From Cudoniella acicularis (Eukaryota > Ascomycota > Leotiomycetes > Helotiales > Helotiaceae), in the NCBI GenBank assembly GCA_013054445.1, contig JAAMPI010000687.1, forward strand, positions 1-28,124: a stretch of DNA of 28,124 bases, read 5' to 3'. Position 1 is the first letter of the stretch, and every line of letters starts with the position of its first letter. This document shows positions 18,843 through 28,124 of the stretch, piece by piece. Position numbers and translations under genes: made by a program. The notes beneath the pieces were generated by a model that searched no databases, was not told the origin of the DNA, and was given only the letters and a program-made list of their open reading frames with translations.

Positions 18843-20641
18843 ATGACTTCACCACCTGCACCTCCAGTATCTCAGTCGCAGGCTACCAAGAAGACCTTGC
18901 TTACCACATCTGCAGGAGGAGCAACTCTCCTGATCGGCCTGCAAGTTGGTTCTCGTGCCCTGACTTTTGTGGTCAACCAAATACTGCTTCGCTACCTCTC
19001 TCCTGAGCTTCTTGGAATCTCGACACAGCTTGAAGTATACTCAATCTCCGTATTATTCTTCGCTCGAGAAAGTCTCAGAGTCGCAATCCAGAGGCAGACC
19101 GACGATGCCCAGCACGGCTCAAAAGAAAAGAAGCAGGAGCGTCTTCCAGCTGGTCACGTGGATGGGAGAACAACAGCAGGCAAGACGCAAGCAATCGTGA
19201 ATCTTGCTTATGTTTCTATACCCCTTGGGATATCATTTGCCACTGGTCTTGCCTGGCTATATCTGCTTTCTGAAACTGCAAAAACAGCCCGTTTGGAAAC
19301 GACATATTTTCATGCAGCCTTGACTTTATATGGCCATGCTGCAATCTGGGAGCTCTTCGCTGAGCCATGTTTTGTTGTTGTGCAGCATAAGTCACAGTAC
19401 AGGATTCGTGCTGCTGCAGAGGGTACTGCAACTTTGCTGAGATGTCTCGCAACCTGCGGATCTGCAATTTGGGCATCAAGAAATGGCCATGATTTAGGGG
19501 TTTTGCCATTCGCTCTTGGACAGGCAACATATGCAGTGTCGTTATGGCTGGTGTACATTTGGAGCGTATGGACTATGGCCTCAACAGGTGGTTTCAACTT
19601 GAGGCTCACACCTATATTTTCAAGGTTCACTCTTACATTGTCAAGCTCCAGAACAAAGCTAATACATCTAGTGACGCTTCCGCTTATATCCTCTCATACT
19701 TCTCCAGGCCTCTATTGGCTCTCGGCACCAGTATCTTCGTACAGTCTATAGTGAAGCACATCTTGACTCAAGGCGATACCATTCTCATCACCTACCTCGC
19801 CTCATCAACAGACCAGGGCATATACGCTCTTGCAAACAACTACGGCGGGCTCCTAGCCCGGTTGATTTTGCAACCCGTCGAAGAAAGCAGCCGTAACTAC
19901 TTCGGCAAGCTCCTATCTACGGTCGATGGCCCCCTCTCAAAAGACACAATCTCAAAGGCACGAATGAGTCTTCTTTCCCTTCTAAAGTCATACGTCCTAC
20001 TTTCCGTATGCGTTCTATCCGCGGGCCCTACAGTTGCTCCACTACTCCTCAACATCGTCGCAGGTCCCAGATGGGCATCTTCAGGCGCGGGCGAGGTCTT
20101 AGCAACCTACTGTTATTATATCCCGCTGCTTGCCATCAATGGTGTGACGGAGGCTTTCGTGTCTTCTGTTGCCACAGAGTCAGAGGTCAATAAGCAATCT
20201 GTGTGGATGCTAGCATTCTCAGCAGGCTTTGCAGGCTCTGCATTCATCTTCCTTCGCGTTCTAGCACTTGGAGCTCAAGGTTTGGTTTGGGCAAATGTGC
20301 TGAACATGACATTTCGAATCGTCTGGAGCACGGCGTTTATTGCGCAGTTTCTGAAGCGTCACGGAAGCAACTTTGAACTGAACGAGATCATTCCCCGTCC
20401 AGTTACCATTGCTGTAGGCGTGGGCACATATGCCATTTTAACACGATTGGCAACAAGTTTTAATGGTGGAATATTTGACTTGTTGAAAAGTGGCTCAGTA
20501 GCAGCTGTATTTGCTGCAATTCTGTAAGTCTCTATTTCTACCCGTACAAAAGCTTTTCCTAACTCCCTCAGCGCCACAAGTGAACGGGCATATCTTCTTG
20601 AGTGTTATCGGTCCATTAGAGGGGAATCAAAGCAAGACTAG
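18843..20641 (+). CDS. rft1: Rft1, oligosaccharide lipid flippase-related ER membrane protein
   Basis: Three exons (18843-19624, 19672-20523, 20572-20641) encode 567 aa; the introns are 47 and 48 nt. The first has branch sequence GCTAATAC and joins LRLTPIFS to SDASAYILSYFSRP. Rft1 is a polytopic ER protein of the MOP superfamily, needed for Man5GlcNAc2-PP-dolichol to reach the lumenal side for N-glycosylation; whether it is itself the flippase is debated. Family landmarks are LQVGSRALTFVVNQ, FFARESLRVAIQRQ, the highly conserved HILTQGDTILITYLAS with QGIYALANNYGGLLARL, and QPVEESSRNYF. About a dozen hydrophobic segments are visible. The C-terminus ends GESKQD. Length fits fungal orthologues. 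It converges on dbp3 with 19 bp between stop codons. Confidence 0.95.
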
Positions 20642-20660
20642 CTATAGATGAAATCTAAGT

Positions 20661-22564
20661 CTAATCGAATACAATCTTCTTTGCTGTTTTACCATTTTCC
20701 GTGTCCTTGTAGAATGCGCCGTATGCACTATGTTCCTTCTTCTTCACGGTTGTACCAAATTTCAATAATTCATCTGGAACAACTTGGTTTGCTGCTTTGA
20801 GAACGTTGATCAGGCTAGAAATTGGTCAGTACATAAGTGTGAGCAGTGCACGGATATCACTTACGCTCCGCTTTGAGCTTTGTCATGTTCAGTAAAGAGG
20901 GTGATGGCAAGCCCTTCCTTTCCAGCACGCCCAGTCCGCCCAATTCTGTGGACATAATCTTCAACGGTGAGCGGAAACGTGAGATTAACGACAAGTTGCA
21001 CATCAGGTATATCAAGACCTCTAGCTGCAACATCCGTGGCCACAAGAATGGGAGTTCCACCCTGCTTGAAAGCCTCCAAACTCCTCGTCCGCTGCTCCTG
21101 GCTAAGATCACCGTGGATACCAGCAACCCGAAAGCCCTTGGAGCGAATGAAGCCTTCTACTCTCGTTGCTTCCTTCTTATACAGCGCAAAGACCAAGATA
21201 CGATCGTCCTTTTGAGCACCACTCTGGTATTGCTTGAGGATCTGCAAAAGCCGATATTCCTTGCTTCTTGGGTCAACCACTTCAACCTTTTGTACGATAC
21301 GAGTGTTCGCTCGAAGGTCTCCAGTAGGATTGTCTCCAATTGCTATCTTCAATGGAGTTTTCATGAATGTTGAGGCAAGTGCTCGAACGGACTCTGGCCA
21401 TGTGGCAGTGAACATCAGTGTCTGGCGTTCTTTCGAAGTTGTATTGATGATTTTTCGGATCTCCTCTTCGAATCCTTTGTCAAGCATTCGATCAGCCTCG
21501 TCAAGGACGACATATGTAGCTCTATTCAGATTTGCGTAACCCTCGTTTATTAGATCATTGAGACGCCCAGGAGTGGCAACAACAATATCTGCGGTCTTTA
21601 GTGCTCTCCGTTGCTCATCCTTGGGAACTCCTCCATAGACACAGACAGCTTGTAGCCCAGAGACCTTAGCCACGAGCGTGATTTGTTCGTAACTCTGCAT
21701 TGCCAGCTCTCGAGTGGGTGAGACTACCACTGCCCTTGCGCCCTTGTTCCTTTGGCTGGCTGGAAGTGACAAGATATGGCGAACACAGGGTACTGCAAAA
21801 GCCATCGTTTTCCCTGAGCCTGTTTCTGCAACCCCAATAACATCTCGAGCTGCACATAAATATGGCCAGGCTGCCGCTTGTATAGGTGTCGGTGCGCTGA
21901 AACTCTTGAATGGGGTGAGCTGTGCCGGATCAGTGACGGGTAGGTATGTGAATTTGACGATGGGGCGATATGTCATAGAGGAAGAAAGTGGATCTGAGAT
22001 GGTGATGAAGTGCTTTGCAAGGAACTGGTCGATTTCGGTTTGAGGTAGAGCAGTTAATTCGGCATCCTGGGTATAGGTCTCATCCGCACTGGGAGGCGGA
22101 TTGGAAGTGGTATTGCTTGAGACCTCCGTAGCTTTCTTGCTGGTATCGACGGGTTCGGAGGCGGAAGGGGTGCTACCATTGGATTCTGACTTCGATTCCT
22201 TTTCAGCCTTCTTCAATGCCTTTAATCTAGCCTTTTCAGCTTTTTTTGCGGCCTTTGCGTCCACCTCAACAGTTGCAGGCTCAGACTCAATTGTTGCCTC
22301 TTCGGTCTCGATATTTTCTGCTGCGACCTCTGCCTCTGCCTCTGCCTCTCTCAATTTCTTCAATCGTTTTCTCTCCTTTCGCTTAGCCTTTGACTCTTTA
22401 GCATCGGTCAAGACATCACCTTGGCTCACGGGCTCTGCAGGGTCAACATCTTGAGGGGCCTTTTTGTTCTTTTCATTGCGACGTTTTTTGGGTGGATGCG
22501 ACACTTGCGGTGAAATGTGATCAGAGTTAGGCAGCCCTGACTGCTCAATAGTCCGTTTAGGCAT
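20661..22564 (-). CDS. dbp3: Dbp3-type DEAD-box ATP-dependent RNA helicase
   Basis: Exons 22564-20865 and 20814-20661 (intron 50 nt, GT-AG) give 617 aa. Dbp3 acts in the nucleolus in 60S ribosomal subunit assembly and pre-rRNA cleavage. Motifs in order: SAPTPIQ (Q motif), AETGSGKT (246-253), PTRELA, TPGRL, DEAD (344-347), TAT (375-377, in place of the usual SAT), [10 protein letters not shown] and [10 protein letters not shown]. The first 170 residues are low-complexity, with basic stretches ([10 protein letters not shown]) and Ala/Glu-rich stretches, as in Dbp3 orthologues. The second exon supplies the Dbp3-type end: [20 protein letters not shown], then YGAFYKD and KKIVFD. I chose the start [10 protein letters not shown] rather than the longer open frame because it matches the family and lies just inside the gene's AT-rich leader. 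Confidence 0.95.
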
Positions 22565-23114
22565 TCTAGGGTGTAAAATAGAGCTGTGGTGCAAATGTCG
22601 AAATTTGTAAAATAGTATACAAATGCTACGCAAAAATATTTTTCTTTGCGGGCGCGATAACACCCCGATTACAGTTCTCGGGAGCGCGCTAGCGATACGG
22701 GGTACTTTTTGGTACCGAATAGGTACATAATTAACTTAACCTCCCTAGGTAGGTGTGCTCATTTGCGCTGTTATAGTTTAAATTTGACAAGAATGGTAAC
22801 TTTATAGGACTTCAATTCTTTTGCGCCCATTGAACTGCAATCATGAGTACTTCATCCTTATTTCATTGATACTGTGAGAAGTAATTTGTACAGGTGCGAC
22901 CAGTTTCGCAACACGGTATCGTGAGATTAAGACCGGTATAACCGGTACCCCAATCCCTTTCCTAAGAAAAGTGGAATGTTGCAATCTGCCTGAAAGGCAA
23001 ACCCAATTGCGTTCGCAGAAAATCCATCCGCTGTGAACGTATGCTGCAATTTCTTGATTTCCATCTCAGTATGTACTCATCCAAACTCCGAAATTCTCCA
23101 AGCACGAAAAAACC
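22565..23114. other. Intergenic; promoter of dbp3
   Basis: It separates the dbp3 start from the isu1 stop; both genes are on the minus strand. It contains CCTAGGTA at 22745-22752 and a repeated GGTAC word (around 22700, 22711 and 22722). No coding sequence is seen. Confidence 0.45.
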
Positions 23115-23764
23115 TCAAGCAGTGACAGTCTGAGATGATGTGGGCTCCATCACCGTCTCCACATCAATCTTTGGCATGTTTGCGCTAGTTCCGCCGAGGT
23201 TGGTGGAACGCGCCTTAGGATTCTTGGTGTAGTAATTGGAAATGGCGGACTTGATGGCATCCTCGGCGAGCATGGAGCAGTGGACTTGGATAATTAGTTA
23301 AGATACTTGAGGAGTAATCAAATTGACTTACGCTTCACGGGTGGTAAACATAGCTCCTTCGCGATCTCTGTGTTTCGTACTCGACTGGCTTCCTCCAAAG
23401 TCATACCTCGTACCAACTCGGTCAAATAGGATGAGGAGGCAATGGCGGAACCACATCCAAAGGTCTTGAATTTGACGTCGGATATGGTGTTATTTGATGG
23501 ATCGACTCGAATCTGAAGCTTCATCACATCGCCGCACGCTGGAGCACCAACAAGTCCTGTTCCGACGTCGGTATCCGTCTTCGACATGCTGCCAACATTT
23601 CGGGGGCGTGAGTAATGGTCGAGGACTTTCTCATGGTACTGCCGTCGGCCTGCAACAGCGATAGAAGATGTCATGGGGGAAGAGACTGGTCTGGTGGCGG
23701 GACGGGAAGCCGATAGCGCTTTTCCGGCAGCGCGGGGTGCAGCGATCAAAGCTCTGCGAAACAT
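23115..23764 (-). CDS. isu1: Isu1/IscU iron-sulfur cluster assembly scaffold (mitochondrial)
   Basis: Two exons (23764-23332, 23284-23115) with a 47-nt GT-AG intron encode 200 aa. The protein is the matrix scaffold on which Nfs1 and frataxin build 2Fe-2S clusters, later passed on by Hsp70/J-protein chaperones. The first about 40 residues are rich in Arg, Ala and Ser without acids: a mitochondrial presequence. The mature part begins near YHEKVLDHYSRPRNVG. The three cluster ligands are Cys77 (GAPACGDVM), Cys104 (FGCGSAIASS) and Cys147 (LHCSMLAEDA), with the conserved Asp79. The chaperone-binding LPPVK motif (140-144) is complete, and the intron falls right after it. The C-terminus carries an extra tail of about 30 residues after the core fold, as is common in fungi. 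Clear and intact. Confidence 0.97.
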
Positions 23765-24694
23765 GATGAGAAATTTGATAACGCTCGAAAGGGTGTATTG
23801 TGTTGTGGAATTGTAGGGATTGTGGTGTTCGGCGAGATGGCCAAGTGTGTTGTTGTTGTGGGTGTGGTTTTGGGAGTCGAGGGATTGAGCTGCTCTGAAA
23901 AAGAGGAGACTTTCCTCGCTTTGTCGATGACGCGCGCTAGCATTCTAGCTCAGCAAATCGCCATCTGATTAACTTTATCAGATCCTGACATGCGGCTTTT
24001 TAAAAATTTGCCGTTGCAGGTATCTCCGATCTCCGGCCACCATCCAACCAACTGGGGCAAGGCTTTGCAATCTTGTGACCTGCGTGGGTAAGGAATCCGA
24101 AGCGGATAAGCTGCCCACGAAGCTTGCGTCTCCGGACTTGTTGACCCTTCAAGTTTTCGGCCTCGGAGTTATCGCTGAATGTTGCAGGCACGTGAGGCTG
24201 CAGTATGGCGTGGAACTAGGATGTTCTAGATCTTCTGGCTGATGTAAACCTTGGGGTATCGGGGTCTGGAGAAATGGCATCTGGTGGCGTACAGTATTAG
24301 GATGAGATTAGCCATAAAGCATAAAACCACGAGGCATTTTCTCGAGATAATGGCTAAGATCTGCTGCCAATGTACTCCCTCCCCTCTTTCTCCGAATAAC
24401 TAATGAAAATGAGCAAACAGTGTCTGCTTTCTAAAAGAAGCTTTTTGTCTGTCGATAATTTTCAGACCACTAACTACGGTAGATGCTGAATAAATTACCG
24501 CTATTCCCTGCTTTCATGAGCTGGGTTCCAACACAACTTTTGAGGAGGTATGTGGTCCGTGCACAAGTATCCTCAGTGTTTTGAACGATTTATATTAAGT
24601 GACCCCATTTCTTTTACAAGAACTTTCCATGACGAAAGTAATGGCAACCACAGCTCAAACAACTTAACTGAAAACTTGTCTTGAAATTTATACT
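23765..24694. other. Intergenic between divergent genes
   Basis: This is the promoter side of isu1 (leftward) and of the small gene at 24695 (rightward). Next to isu1 there is a TG/GT-rich stretch (about 23800-23875). A CACGTG lies at 24189-24194. No gene or RNA is recognised. Confidence 0.4.
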
Positions 24695-25222
24695 ATGTCT
24701 CGCCCAGTCTATCTAATCATTTTCCACTCCCCTATTTTCGCAGCACATTGGGCATTTTGGATACCATCATACAAAAATGAGGTTGCCGGGAGTATCGGCA
24801 AGATCATCAATGTCCAGGGAAGTCCTAGCGAAGGCTTTGTTCATGAGTTTGAGAGGAACTATGATTTGTCAACAACAAGTCGAAGCTATTCACTCAAGCT
24901 GTTGTGCATGGTTGGCGAAGATAAGGTTGAGGACGACTCAAGTGAAGTCTATTCTGTTGACTGCAATCCAAGAGATGTGTTGGAGACAGTAGCACTAGGT
25001 GTTGAAGCGCCTTGCGCTAGCCTGAGACCATTTACATCCGTGAGTAGCGCTGATATATGGGTTTCCCCAAACATAAGGGCTAAGAAAATTTAGGGCTCAA
25101 AGACAAGAGTTCAGATAAAAAACTGCCAGACTTGGCTTCGCGACCTAGCTTTAGCCTTGACTAAGGAGGGGGTGTTTCCTGAAGAGACTCTTTCCAAGCT
25201 TGACAGCGCGCCAAAGAACTAG
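24695..25222 (+). CDS. Conserved fungal protein of unknown function
   Basis: Two exons (24695-25039 and 25094-25222) join across a 54-nt intron (GTGAGT donor, GCTAAG branch-like site, TTTAG acceptor) to give 157 aa. If read without splicing, the first frame ends early at a stop inside the intron; splicing restores a well-formed tail (IKNCQTWLRDLALALTKEG and LDSAPKN). The start MSRPVYLIIFHSPIFAAHW, the block IGKIINVQGSPSEGFVHEFE and RNYDLSTTSRSY are, as I recall, shared with small uncharacterised proteins of filamentous ascomycetes. No signal peptide, membrane helix or catalytic motif stands out. Both ends of the two-exon model look right. It lies upstream of and in the same direction as ubp14. 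Confidence 0.75.
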
Positions 25223-25671
25223 TGACGGGAAAGGCCTGGCATTTTGTCTTGGTACACTGATGGCGAGCACGGGAAAAAGAGCAGGGAAAGGGGTCCATGA
25301 AAATAACAAGAATTATATAATTACTTGATTAGTAGATACTTCAAGGATTAAGGTGCTGCATATTAAGAACGTCTGGGGATTCACACAAGGACTAATACTT
25401 CCGCGAGAGTTTTTGAACTTGCACAAACCTCTTGTCAGAATTGTGTGCAAGGAAAATCTCGGTTCATACTGTCCTAAGCCTGGGAGAATTATATGCTAGA
25501 TAATCGCTTATTTGAATCATAAAGCCACCTCGGATTAAGGTTAACCCCTGCCGCTACTCTTATCGATTGTGGTTGCCCTGAAACGCGGGCAGCTGTTGCC
25601 TCCCCGCGTTTGTCTAGAAATTAAACAACACAGTTTTGCGCCCTGCCGTCAACTGCAGGAAGCACATTAAA
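25223..25671. other. Intergenic; promoter of ubp14
   Basis: These 449 bp lie between the stop of the small conserved gene and the inferred ubp14 start. No gene is seen, and no promoter element stands out beyond A/T-rich stretches near 25310-25370. Confidence 0.4.
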
Positions 25672-28124
25672 ATGTCCTGCAAGCATATTGATTCGGCCGG
25701 TACGTCAGACTCTCCTATTATCACACGGTCCTCCAAACATTAGAGATAAGGTCAATGCCTATCACCATGGCACGGTCCCGAATTCAGCTTCAAGCAAGCA
25801 ATTGAGCTTTGCGCCTGGGAGTATTAACATGACTCTCTTTTAAGAAGAGACCTTGAATATCTTCAGCCTTTCTCAACTACTAACAAGTTTATTAGAGTTG
25901 AGGCCTCCAGGTCCTACGCAGTCAGTATACAGAGAAGATTGCACACAATGTTTTGACTCCATCGTAAGTCAAGATTTTATCCACCCTGGGGAGTTCGCTT
26001 TCGGTGATTTGAGAATACACTCATTATTCCAAAATGCTGACTTGAGTTAGGACGATCCCACAGGCTTAGACGTTTGTCTTTACTGCTTCAATGGCGGCTG
26101 TACAGGTGACAGGCAGCACGCAGCCCTTCATTATGCGACAAGAAATCACCCTCTAGTTCTAAACATCCGACGTACACGAAAAGTTATTGTCCGGGACGAA
26201 CCTCCACAAAAGATATCTAAGTTGGCTATTGTAGCAGAAACAGAGGCCGACCGATACGACTACGAGACAACGGTTCAGTGTTATGAGTGCAACATTGATA
26301 ATGTGGACAAGTCAGCTGGGAAGCTCTCCAAAGTTGTTGAAGGGGTTATGAGGGCAAACACATTTGCAAGACAGGAGGAAGTTAAGGCATGGGAACAAGA
26401 GTATACATCTTGTGAGCACATCCTTACTCTCCAACAAGAGGCACCACGACAAATTGAATCTCAGCTTCTTGGTCACTGTTCTCTTTGTGAGTTGCAAGAA
26501 AATCTTTGGCTTTGCTTGCAGTGTGGAAACTTGGGTTGCGGCCGTGCCCAATTTGGAGGAGTCTCTGGACATTCTCATGGCTTGGAGCACAAAAACATCA
26601 CGGGACATGCAGTGGCCGTCAAATTAGGATCCATTACACCTGATGGCACAGCTGACGTATACTGCTATCAGTGTGACGAGGAGAGAATTGATGAAAACCT
26701 TGGCCTACACCTTGCTAATTGGGGAATTATCCTTGCAGAGCGTCAGAAGACTGAAAAGAGCTTGACCGAAATGCAAGTGGAAGAGAATCTGCGCTGGGAG
26801 TTTTCCATGACAGATGAGGACGGACAAGAGCTGAAAAGGTTATTTGGAAATGGCTTTACTGGCTTGAAGAACCTCGGAAACAGCTGCTACTTAGCCAGCA
26901 CTATTCAGTGCCTTTTCGCATTACCTCAATTCCGGGATCGCTATTTCCTCCCCAATTCGGAGCTGCCTAATATCGATGATCCTGCTCAAGATTTGGAAAC
27001 TCAGCTTCGAAAATTAGGTGATGGTTTACTCTCTGGTCGATATTCACGTCCTGACCCTGATGCCAAACCATCGGAGTTGTCGAATGACGTTGTCTATCAG
27101 AAGGGCCTGGCACCAGCCATGTTGAAGCATCTTGTTGGCCGAGGACATGCTGAATTTTCAACTATGAGACAACAGGATGCATTCGAATTTCTTCTTCACA
27201 TATTCAAGCTCATCACGCGGTCAAAGCACAATGCGCCCCTACGAGACCCTACTCAATCCTTCCGCTTTGTCACTGAGCAGCGTCTGCAATGCCTCAACTG
27301 CAAGAAAGTTCGATATAGAAGCGATGAGCAGGATAACATCTCAATACCAGTTCCCATCCGCAAATTGCCCAGGGACTCCGCGAGTTCGCAAGACGATTCA
27401 GGCGGCAAAGATGAATATCAATCAGTCACCTTGAAGGAATGTCTTGATAGCTTCACCTCTGAAGAACATGTGGAACTCACTTGCTCTGCATGTGGCAGCA
27501 AAGACGGATTCTCCAAGAGATCACTCTTCAAAACCTTCCCAGAAGTTCTTGTTGTTAATGCTCGTCGTTTTGTGCTCATCAATTGGGTACCAACGAAGGT
27601 TGATGTCCCAGTAGTTATTGGTGATGAGCCTTTCCTCCTTGACAGTTACAAATCTCCAGGACAGCAGGAGTCTGAGGAATTGCTGCCAGATGATGCGAAT
27701 GAGACGGCGCTTGCATTCCTGGCTAACCAGGACGCTGTGCAACAACTTGAAGGAATGGGTTTCCCGCGAAATCGTTGCGAGAAAGCATTGCACGCTACCG
27801 GCAATTCCGACGCAAATGCAGCTATGGAGTGGTTGTTCGCCCACATGGAAGATCCTAACATTGATGAGCCCCTTGTTATCGCAGCTTCAAGCACAGCACC
27901 ATCTGGTACGGCAGACCCCGAGAAGATCGAGATGTTGGGCGCTATGGGTTTCGGACCCCCACAAGCGCGGAAGGCCTTGAAGGAGACTGGGGGCGACATG
28001 GAGCGAGCAGTTGAATGGCTTTTCAGTCACCCCGACGATCAAGGCGAGTTTGAAGAAGATTCTTCGGCTCCTAATGATCCAGCCAAGAAAGAAGTTCCTG
28101 GAAGCAGCAATCTCCCGGCCGAAT
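25672..28124 (+). CDS. ubp14: Ubp14/USP5-type ubiquitin C-terminal hydrolase (3' end outside window)
   Basis: The exons are 25672-25699, 25896-25963 and 26051 to the window end; introns of 196 nt (branch TACTAAC) and 87 nt. Splicing gives MSCKHIDSAELRPPGPTQSV and joins CFDSI to DDPTGLDVCLYC. About 723 residues are visible with no in-frame stop. The enzyme disassembles free ubiquitin chains to feed the proteasome's ubiquitin pool. Order: an N-terminal Cys/His zinc-finger variant (about 24-72), a ZnF-UBP domain (about 150-258; CxxC at GHCSLC and LCLQCGNLGCGRAQFGG, with its His cluster), the catalytic Cys311 in GLKNLGNSCYLAST, the RQQDAFEFL segment, a second CxxC pair (CLNCKK, CSACGS), and two UBA domains (about 590-632 and 655-697, each with MGF). 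The catalytic His box normally lies after the UBAs, beyond the window. The 28-nt first exon is inferred from frame and motif fit. Confidence 0.93.

Noticed and set aside
22101..22454. Long plus-strand open frame opposite the dbp3 N-terminus
   Set aside because: It is the antisense shadow of the Lys/Ala/Glu-rich dbp3 region; its Ser/Ala-rich composition follows from that codon use.
5162..24194. Repeated CACGTG E-boxes as a shared regulatory signature
   Set aside because: Six copies in 28 kb is about what chance predicts for a 6-bp palindrome, and one lies in the rft1 coding sequence.

Overview
The window reads as nuclear DNA of a filamentous ascomycete. It has short introns (46-196 nt) with GTAAGT/GTGAGT-like donors and CTAAY branch points, S10 and 2EXR proteins and a HET-domain remnant of fungal type, and AT-rich blocks that look like RIP-mutated repeats. 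The gene content would suit a Leotiomycete or a relative, but that is a guess. Protein identities come from recognising family motifs by eye; no database search was run.

Left part (1-15.2 kb): a gene-poor accessory region, partly decayed. From the left: the first codons of a short-chain dehydrogenase on the minus strand; a LigB/DODA-type dioxygenase gene that has lost one expected metal-ligand histidine; an AT-rich block holding a candidate 0.6-kb TIR element; a broken YcsF/LamB (5-oxoprolinase A-like) gene; a small unrecognised reading frame with two internal stops; an intact D-2-hydroxyacid dehydrogenase; a truncated unknown fragment against a second AT-rich block; a small membrane-protein gene with two in-frame stops; an intact 2EXR protein; an amino-acid permease with a nonsense codon and an apparent internal deletion; an intact DUF2293-like protein; and a HET remnant.

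Right part (15.2-28.1 kb): conserved genes with clean exon structures. These are a secreted serine carboxypeptidase (S10), Rft1 (ER membrane, N-glycosylation), Dbp3 (DEAD-box helicase of 60S ribosome assembly), Isu1 (mitochondrial Fe-S scaffold), a small conserved fungal protein of unknown role, and the 5' three quarters of a Ubp14/USP5-type deubiquitinase that runs off the window. Rft1 and Dbp3 converge with only 19 bp between their stop codons.

I found no convincing new multi-gene system. The most unusual signal is the run of in-frame stop codons inside otherwise continuous coding sequence at three separate loci between 4.8 and 11.4 kb, alongside intact neighbours. Decay, possibly helped by RIP, is the simplest reading. 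Assembly error and translational readthrough are the alternatives to exclude.
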